A stretch of 10,267 nucleotides of DNA, from positions 1 to 10,267 of the forward strand of contig JAMQCK010001264.1 in NCBI GenBank assembly GCA_024196135.1. The letters are read 5' to 3'. Position 1 is the stretch's first letter; each line of letters begins with the position of its first letter. The position numbers were made by a program, and so were the translations under genes. Shown here one piece after another: positions 8,125 through 10,267 of this stretch. The notes beneath the pieces were generated by a model. The model was given only the letters and a program-made list of their open reading frames with translations, searched no databases and was not told the DNA's origin. This stretch comes from Pleurotus ostreatus/Saccharomyces cerevisiae fusant. Taxonomy: Eukaryota > Opisthokonta.

Positions 8125-8769
8125 ATCGGTACTTCCCGGGCTCACAGACGTTACTCAGCGCCGTCGAGCGCGTCCTCTCCTGCGCCCATCGTCGACGCTA
8201 CGCTGCTTCGTTTGAGCCTTCGCGCTGCAATGAACGTCAATGAAGACGAAGAGTGCCTGCAAGGTCTACTTCAGTCTGGCCTACCCTCGCGGATCAGGCT
8301 AGCCAAGGGGCATAATGAAGGCCAGGCTACCGACTCATCTCAACTGTCACGATCCTGCTCCTTCCATATGCGCGTCAACCCACATTCCCTCAAGGCCCTC
8401 TAGCTAGCCAAAAAGCTGTCCTGACTCGTATCGCGTCCGGGTCTTGCGAGAGATGGTACGATGGGGGCAAGGTCCGGCGAGCGCGCAGGTATTCTGGGAG
8501 GACAGGCCCCAGATATTCTGGGCCCGACGGGAGCTTTCTGAGGGCCGATATGGCCGAAGCAGTACGTCGCATTGTTACCATAGATAGCAACTCTTCTCGA
8601 AGTCCCCTTCAGTGACGCTTTCTTCGTGTAGATTTGCCTCCCGTGCCGTGCTTCTGCGATGTCTTTCCCGTCGCGGTGAGAACGGAAGATCGGTGCGCGA
8701 GTGTTCGCGACGCCCGTCTTCCTTCGTGTCGCATTCCACTTCGATCGCGGTGCCTCGGGGATTTTTGGT

Positions 8770-8779
8770 AACACGTGTT
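8770..8779. promoter_or_regulatory. Perfect 10-bp palindrome with CACGTG core
   Basis: AACACGTGTT is a perfect palindrome around a CACGTG core, sitting in the middle of the CYC3-to-right-gene intergenic region. It is more than 760 bases from the CYC3 start and more than 1.4 kb from the rightward gene, so its target is unclear. It is the third CACGTG in the window. Confidence 0.3.
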
Positions 8780-9211
8780 TTCGTGTGGATTTCGCTCCCC
8801 GGGGGGAACGGCTGCCGACCCCGCAATCTCCGCCAAGGCACCTGCGCGCGATCGCTGGAGAAAAATACGAATTTACCCCCTTGGCCAGGCTGGCGCCCCA
8901 GCCGCGCCTAGCGACGACGACCAATGCTTGGTGGGCGGGAGGAGCGCGCTGGGCGTACCCGCGGCGGTAAGCATCAGCGCCTTGATGCACCCAGGCCAGT
9001 CATGATGGCGCCTGCGCGCGCGAATCTGGTTGGAACACCGCTGCGCGCGACCTGGGAAGCAGCCGCATTCAAACGTCTGTCAGCCGCAATCGATGAGCGC
9101 GCCTCATTCAGCGCAGACTGAGCCGCAGAATGGCCGCATATACGAGTTGGTGCGCCGCAAGCGCGGTTATTTTCCAAGCAGCTTGTGCCCGGCGAGCGAC
9201 AGGGCGGCTGT

Positions 9212-9235
9212 GGGGCGGGACCACGGGGGCGGGGG
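9212..9235 (+). other. G-quadruplex motif in intergenic region
   Basis: The run GGGG, C, GGG, ACCAC, GGGGG, C, GGGGG satisfies the G3+N1-7 rule on the plus strand. It lies about 1 kb upstream of the rightward gene start. Confidence 0.55.
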
Positions 9236-9380
9236 CGTAACATGTGGACGGCCAGGTACGCATCGCTCGCTGATCGGGCACGCTTCCTTCATTTCCAACG
9301 TTCATTCCGCAGATCGTGCGGGTCTGACCTCCTTCGGAACAGCCACGCGCTGAGTCTGTTTTGACAGCCTAGATGCTCAC

Positions 9381-9417
9381 GCGCGCCCTTGGGCAGCGCC
9401 TCCAGCTCGGAGACCAT
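9381..9417 (-). other. Isolated exon-like block, unidentified
   Basis: On the minus strand, from ATG at 9417, the frame reads MVSELEALPKGA with G or C at nearly every third position. It is followed directly by a GTGAGC donor-like hexamer (9380-9375). The same frame extends upstream as SPLAYAQ without a stop. This looks like the end of a real exon, perhaps a remnant of a degraded gene or an unrecognised small first exon. I could not find a convincing downstream acceptor and partner exon, and I do not recognise the peptide. Confidence 0.2.
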
Positions 9418-9963
9418 CTGGGCGTACGCCAGCGGTGAATGCGATGGTTTCTCTTGGTTTCCGAATTTTTCTGCGGGCCATACAATCGCAAAGGTACGCG
9501 GATGAAACGAGCCTGAATTGTTCCCCCCGCAATCAGGACGGAGACGCGGAGCAGGGTTGGACGAGCGGCAGGCAAGGACGTGTCGCGCGATTGGACGGTG
9601 GGCCCGGGGGCAATTGCGGCGATACGGGGATTCCCCCCGGGGGACTGCACCCGCGCTTGGGGGAGGAGGATGGGCTGTGGCGAAAATGAGCCAAGATTGG
9701 GCGCGGGGCGCGGAGGCGGGTCCAGCAGCGACTCGTCGCCTCTCGTTCTGCTGGGGGCGGCCCCTGTGTCTGACAGGGCGCGCATGGGTGCATGTGGGGA
9801 GGGGAGCGGGATCGTCTTGCGAAAGGGTCCGCAGCGCGCACCGCGTGTGTGCGCTCCCGCTTGGCTGGCCGGCGGCGCCCTATTGGGCGCGGATGTTGCG
9901 AGTTTGCAAGTCCGTCGGCCGGTTATGGCAAGAATTGAAGGACCGTCCGGGGCCAGGTCGATC

Positions 9964-10009
9964 GGGTGGCAAGGGGGCGGGGGCGACGGGCGTATGGGCG
10001 CGCGGGGGG
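9964..10009 (+). other. G-quadruplex motif upstream of TATA box
   Basis: Six G-runs of 3 to 6 with loops of 1 to 6 bases: GGG, GGGGG, GGGGG, GGG, GGG, GGGGGG. The motif is on the non-template strand of the rightward gene and ends 95 bases before its TATA box. It is the longest and best G-quadruplex candidate in the window. Confidence 0.6.
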
Positions 10010-10104
10010 AATTGGATATGTGCGACAACTGCAGCCATCTTGACTGTTTGCTTCTGTTGATGGGCCTGTAGCGCTGCTCGGATCCGGCTTGGGGGCGCGC
10101 CCGG

Positions 10105-10112
10105 TATAAATA
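10105..10112 (+). promoter_or_regulatory. TATA box of the rightward gene
   Basis: A consensus TATAAATA sits 92 bases upstream of the ATG at 10204. Between them the leader is strongly pyrimidine-rich (about 10130-10200) and turns to CAACAACCACAT-type sequence near the start, typical of a well-expressed fungal gene. The upstream DNA is unusually G-rich and contains several GGGG-type tracts that could serve as carbon-repressor (Mig1/CreA) sites, which is only an inference. Confidence 0.75.
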
Positions 10113-10203
10113 CCCGCGAACGAAGCCATCACTCTCCGCACTCCCCGCACCTTCTCTCCCACCTCCACCTCCTCCCCCACACTCAACAACCACATCTCCT
10201 CCA

Positions 10204-10267
10204 ATGGCTGGCGGTCCCGCAGCTTCAGGCGGTGGTGTTGGCGCCAACGCACCAGCAAAGGTCAGCT
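10204..10267 (+). CDS. N-terminus of a rightward gene, truncated by the window
   Basis: After the TATA box and pyrimidine-rich leader, ATG at 10204 opens a frame beginning MAGGPAASGGGVGANAPAK that stays open to the last base. The ATG is followed by G at +4, but -3 is C. Only 21 codons are visible. The Gly/Ala-rich, MAGG-type start resembles the cytosolic N-terminus of some basidiomycete MFS monosaccharide transporters, but this is too little sequence to assign a family. A donor-like AAG/GTCAGC near the window end is non-canonical and probably coding. Confidence 0.6.
   Translation, partial: MAGGPAASGGGVGANAPAKVS

Larger units (their letters stand above)
8010..10104. other. CYC3 promoter and long GC-rich intergenic region; no supported gene
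   Basis: The leftmost 100-250 bases are the CYC3 promoter and pyrimidine-rich leader. The rest is divergent intergenic DNA leading to the rightward gene at 10204. Two long minus-strand open frames (8990-8400 and 10247-9369) look like GC-rich artefacts: their composition is low-complexity, and the second runs through the neighbouring TATA box and start codon. Structured elements inside are a CACGTG at 8119-8124, a 10-bp palindrome AACACGTGTT at 8770-8779, two G-quadruplex motifs, and a short exon-like block at 9381-9417. Confidence 0.5.

Noticed and set aside
300..8522. TATTCTGGGAG at 300-310 and 8490-8500, with TATTCTGGG again at 8514-8522
   Set aside because: Several shared 11-mers are expected by chance in a 10 kb window, and the flanks do not extend the match.
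8400..8990. 196-aa open frame on the minus strand
   Set aside because: No motif, no codon-position bias, Arg-rich composition as expected from GC-rich non-coding DNA, with overlapping open frames in other phases.
9964..10009. Functional link between the window's G-quadruplexes and its PIF1 gene
   Set aside because: PIF1 helicases unwind G-quadruplexes genome-wide, so mere neighbourhood is not evidence of any special regulation.
9369..10247. 292-aa open frame on the minus strand
   Set aside because: It is Pro/Gly/Arg-rich, low-complexity, and runs antisense through the TATA box and start codon of the rightward gene. The length is explained by high GC content and scarce stop codons.

Overview
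This window is nuclear DNA from a filamentous fungus, most likely a basidiomycete of the Agaricomycotina. It is visibly GC-rich. Its genes are broken by many short introns (48-62 bases in 13 of 16 cases) with GTATGT/GTGAGT-type donors, CTAAC/CTGAC-type branch points and CAG/TAG acceptors. The coding density is moderate. Nothing bacterial, viral or organellar is evident, and I found no intact transposon, rRNA or tRNA gene.

Three complete genes lie on the minus strand, and I resolved their exon structures base by base. From right to left they are: (1) 8009-7046, a cytochrome c heme lyase of the CYC3/HCCS family, 3 exons, 266 aa; (2) 5422-3826, the TIM44 subunit of the mitochondrial presequence import motor, 5 exons, 461 aa; (3) 3571-1102, a PIF1-family 5'-3' DNA helicase, 11 exons, 608 aa. 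In each gene the exon lengths sum to a whole number of codons, and the protein reads through every junction into conserved family motifs. All three products act in mitochondria or (PIF1) are known to in model fungi, but each gene has its own promoter region and there is no sign of an operon.

At the right edge a rightward gene begins: a clean TATAAATA box at 10105, a pyrimidine-rich leader, and an ATG at 10204 opening a Gly/Ala-rich N-terminus that is cut by the window end. At the left edge an open frame runs leftward from 201 off the window. It could be a leftward gene start or only a pyrimidine-rich leader.

The gene-poor stretches (202-1101, 5423-7045, 8010-10104) hold mostly unremarkable DNA. 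They contain some discrete structures: a degenerate 21-bp minisatellite (6527-6652), three G-quadruplex motifs (77-97, 9212-9235, 9964-10009), CACGTG boxes at nearly identical distances upstream of PIF1 and CYC3, and an isolated exon-like block (9381-9417). I did not find convincing evidence of a previously undescribed system. The most unusual features are the 21-nt-periodic last intron of PIF1, the triple heme-regulatory motif in the heme lyase, and a possible dual-targeting N-terminus on PIF1.
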